From Azonexus sp. (GTDB lineage: Bacteria > Pseudomonadota > Gammaproteobacteria > Burkholderiales > Rhodocyclaceae), in contig JAISPT010000018.1 in assembly GCA_031274715.1 (NCBI GenBank), forward strand, positions 1 through 7,184: DNA of 7,184 bases, read 5' to 3'. Both the position numbers and the translations under genes were made by a program. Of this stretch, positions 7,069-7,184 are shown piece after piece; position 1 is the stretch's first letter, and each line of letters begins with the position of its first letter. The notes under the pieces are model-generated. The model worked only from the letters and a program-made list of their open reading frames with translations, was not told the DNA's origin and did not search any database.

Positions 7069-7184
7069 GGGTCTGTTCACAGTAGCCAATTTGTGTTCCC
7101 ATTCTGGGATTTGGATGTGACACATGGATCGGCGAATGTTGAGCGACACACAATGGTTTCGGATTGCTGAATTGCTGCCGGGTA
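7069..7184 (+). mobile_element. Left end of an IS5-family insertion sequence, partial
   Basis: GGGTCTGTTCAC begins at 7069, exactly where the minus-strand effector-like frame is broken, and resembles the terminal inverted repeats of IS5-family (IS427-type) elements. It is preceded by CTA (7066-7068), a plausible target (TA, CTA or CTAG type). A transposase start follows 55 bases inside the end. The rest of the element, the right repeat and the second target copy lie outside the window, so the exact boundary is inferred within a base or two. Confidence 0.75.
7124..7184 (+). CDS. IS5-family transposase, N-terminal 20 residues (partial)
   Basis: The ATG at 7124 opens a frame reading MDRRMLSDTQWFRIAELLPG to the window edge. 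The pattern M-LSD-QW-RI--LLPG is the standard opening of IS4/IS5 transposases (DUF4096-type N-terminal domain, DNA binding). An in-frame TGA at 7118-7120 excludes an earlier start. Transcription is opposite to the gene it interrupts. The DDE catalytic part is beyond the window, so completeness cannot be judged. Confidence 0.8.
   Translation, partial: MDRRMLSDTQWFRIAELLPG

Noticed and set aside
6560..7153. 197-codon minus-strand frame running from inside the IS to the immunity-like start
   Set aside because: It crosses the IS boundary and lies out of frame with the conserved effector-like reading; a similar shadow appears at 5818-6042.
5295..7184. CRISPR array, tRNA or other structured RNA
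   Set aside because: The repeats are long coding cassettes, not short repeats with spacers, and no tRNA-like cloverleaf was seen.

Overview
The window looks like high-GC betaproteobacterial chromosome. The purF-metZ pairing, the codon bias and the DUF3391/HD-GYP protein would fit a Rhodocyclales-type genome, but that assignment is inference from gene content and style. It has two parts: a dense core on the + strand (1-5294) and a lower-GC accessory block on the - strand (about 5322-7068), which is cut by the left end of an insertion sequence (7069-7184).

Core part: purF (amidophosphoribosyltransferase), metZ (O-succinylhomoserine sulfhydrylase) and a DUF3391/HD-GYP protein (probable cyclic-di-GMP phosphodiesterase) are joined by two 4-base ATGA overlaps, so they probably form one translationally coupled transcript. 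A GC-rich hairpin with a T run separates them from rhlE, a DEAD-box RNA helicase with its own ribosome binding site.

Accessory part, read on the - strand from right to left: the 3' part of a larger gene of unknown function, tentatively DUF6402-like, lacks its 5' end because an IS5-family element is inserted in it. Next comes a small single-pass membrane protein gene (copy B, 145 aa). Then a second, orphan copy of only the last ~90 codons of the DUF6402-like gene, a second copy of the small membrane protein gene (copy A, 134 aa, shortened by a TGG-to-TAG change), and finally a ~55-base remnant of a third DUF6402-like segment next to the end of rhlE. This is a tandem array of about 745-bp units. 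The layout is that of orphan effector C-terminus/immunity cassettes in polymorphic toxin loci. I infer that the small genes are immunity proteins with a periplasmic domain, and that the DUF6402-like protein is the effector or a partner of it. Neither role is proven by the sequence.

The strongest observations are the cassette array, a sharply bounded variable island in two otherwise near-identical immunity-like proteins, the shared breakpoint of the effector fragments, the nonsense mutation with its old tail still readable, the IS disruption, and an HD-GYP protein with altered signature residues (GFP for GYP, Asn at a likely metal-ligand Asp).
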